Positions 50,831 to 51,561 of a DNA stretch of 51,561 bases are shown here, one piece after another. The stretch spans positions 1 through 51,561 of the forward strand of contig ONJQ01000020.1 in assembly GCA_900318175.1 (NCBI GenBank). Reading direction: 5' to 3'. This DNA is from an uncultured Bacteroidales bacterium (lineage in GTDB: Bacteria; Bacteroidota; Bacteroidia; Bacteroidales; P3). Under the pieces are notes generated by a model. The model had not been told where the DNA came from and did no database searches. It was given only the letters and a program-made list of their open reading frames with translations. Position 1 is the stretch's first letter, and every line of letters starts with the position of its first letter. A program made the position numbers and the translations under genes.

Positions 50831-51502
50831 ATGCAAGAAGAAGACAAATACCACTACCTCCGCAAGCAAGCCCACTGGGAGAACCTTTGGTTCTACCAGA
50901 AAACGGTGACGCTCTACGATATGACAGTGGTATTCTGTAGGCGGTTCCTCCCTGCCCATGGCGACCGCACAGTTGACCAGATGGTGCAAGCTGCCCGTAG
51001 CGGTAAGCAGAACATAGTGGAGGGTTCAGCTGACGGGGTAACCTCCACCGAGATGGAGGCGAAGCTGCTCAATGTGGCGCGAGCCAGCATCAAGGAACTG
51101 AAAGAGGACTACCTCGACTATCTCCGTAGCCATAAGCTTACGCTGTGGGACGTGTCTCATCCCCGCTATGCCGCCATGCAACACTTCTGCCAAAAGCACA
51201 ACAAGATTGAGGATTACGAACCCTTCTTCGACCGCTGGACCGACGAGGAGATGGCAAACGCAGCTGTGACACTCTCCTGCATGGTAGACACCATGATGCA
51301 GACCTATCAAAAGAAGAAAGAAAAAGAATTCGTAACCGAAGGCGGCATCAAAGAACGCATGACCGCCGCCCGCCTCGACTTCCGCTCCGACAAGAAAGAA
51401 GAATTAGAAGCCGCCCACCGTGAGATGAACGCCCTGCGCGCCCGCCTCCAACAATTAGAGCAAGAAAACGCTCTCCTCCGCCAACAATTGAAACAAATCT
51501 GA
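50831..51502 (+). CDS. Four-helix-bundle suffix-domain protein with coiled-coil tail
   Basis: A 223-residue protein. Residues 1-145 match the four-helix-bundle type (23S rRNA intervening-sequence protein/suffix-domain group): LWFYQKTVTLYDMTVVFCRRFL, RTVDQMVQAARSGKQNIVEGSADG, TEMEAKLLNVARASIKELKEDYLDYL. A linker and a coiled coil follow (about 180-223; EELEAAHREMNALRARLQQLEQENALLRQQL). Related small bundles include the Avd accessory proteins of diversity-generating retroelements, but no reverse transcriptase is present in this window. It is bracketed on both sides by phased 9-bp arrays (50679-50808 and 51516-51551). Function not established; nucleic-acid binding is plausible from the family. 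Confidence 0.85.
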   Translation: MQEEDKYHYLRKQAHWENLWFYQKTVTLYDMTVVFCRRFLPAHGDRTVDQMVQAARSGKQNIVEGSADGVTSTEMEAKLLNVARASIKELKEDYLDYLRSHKLTLWDVSHPRYAAMQHFCQKHNKIEDYEPFFDRWTDEEMANAAVTLSCMVDTMMQTYQKKKEKEFVTEGGIKERMTAARLDFRSDKKEELEAAHREMNALRARLQQLEQENALLRQQLKQI

Positions 51503-51515
51503 AACAATATTTAGC

Positions 51516-51551
51516 CTATCCTATCTATCCAATCTATAATTTCTATTAAGA
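51516..51551. repeat. Phased 9-bp word array downstream of the four-helix-bundle gene
   Basis: Four 9-bp units from 51516: CTATCCTAT, CTATCCAAT, CTATAATTT, CTATTAAGA. Same word family and orientation as the right arm of the array at 50746-50808; probably continues past the window end. Confidence 0.8.
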
Positions 51552-51561
51552 AATATTCTTG

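Overview
The window reads as a chromosomal segment of an anaerobic, gut- or rumen-type member of the Bacteroidales (Bacteroidota). Evidence seen directly: promoter elements of the Bacteroidota type (TTTG about 19 nt upstream of TAnnTTTG, clearest before the tRNA-Arg), five proteins with type IX secretion (T9SS) C-terminal signals (two type B, three type A), BACON domains, BspA/DUF285 repeats, many SPII lipoproteins, a TonB-dependent receptor, and HydE, the [FeFe]-hydrogenase maturase. No ribosomal RNA operon, CRISPR array, transposase or phage gene was recognised.

Layout. 1-2471: AT-rich BspA/fimbrillin-like lipoprotein and a small companion, minus strand. 3116-6990: plus-strand run of a fragment resembling the C-terminus of a DUF389 protein, a large T9SS type B secreted protein and, overlapping it by ATGA, a CARF/PD-(D/E)xK nuclease of the Card1/DUF1887 family. 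7004-10506: a small unknown protein and a NACHT-type STAND NTPase with TPR repeats, so 5.8-10.5 kb may be a small defence island. 10672-14561: Cys-rich small protein, TonB receptor, secreted HMA metal-binding protein and hydE. 14680-20591, minus: GWxTD protein, lipid A-type acyltransferase, glycosyltransferase, gltX and an OmpH-like protein. 20885-23861, minus: alaS and a GroES-like protein, divergent from a GH29 fucosidase across a palindromic double promoter. 25653-32591, minus: tgt, a T9SS type B protein, rdgB, a bifunctional nuclease, purine nucleoside phosphorylase and a HAD phosphatase. 32718-36238, plus: membrane glycosyltransferase, ECF sigma factor, outer-membrane protein, GNAT, tRNA-Arg(ACG). 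36981-44462, plus: a six-gene secreted-protease cluster (Omp28-like protein, lipoprotein, two C10 cysteine proteases, a paralogous lipoprotein, an InlB-repeat lipoprotein). 44687-50683: an alpha-2-macroglobulin without the thioester motif. 50831-51502: a four-helix-bundle protein.

How they work together: the envelope genes (T9SS cargo, ECF sigma, OMP, glycosyltransferases, acyltransferase, A2M) suggest a cell-surface protein-degrading lifestyle; the two C10 proteases are bracketed by paralogous lipocalin-like lipoproteins that could be their inhibitors or partners, in a configuration recalling C10 protease/inhibitor pairs known from Bacteroides fragilis.

The least expected structure is outside genes: at least eight gene boundaries carry arrays of short degenerate words in strict register (8-bp words related to GTTAATGT/ATTAACAC, 9-bp words related to CTATCAAAT or TTGTCGGAC, 11-bp words of CTATTTTATTT type). 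Several are arranged as two inverted arms, and some contain the stop codon of the preceding gene. One set brackets the four-helix-bundle gene at the right end, whose family is distantly related to retroelement accessory proteins.
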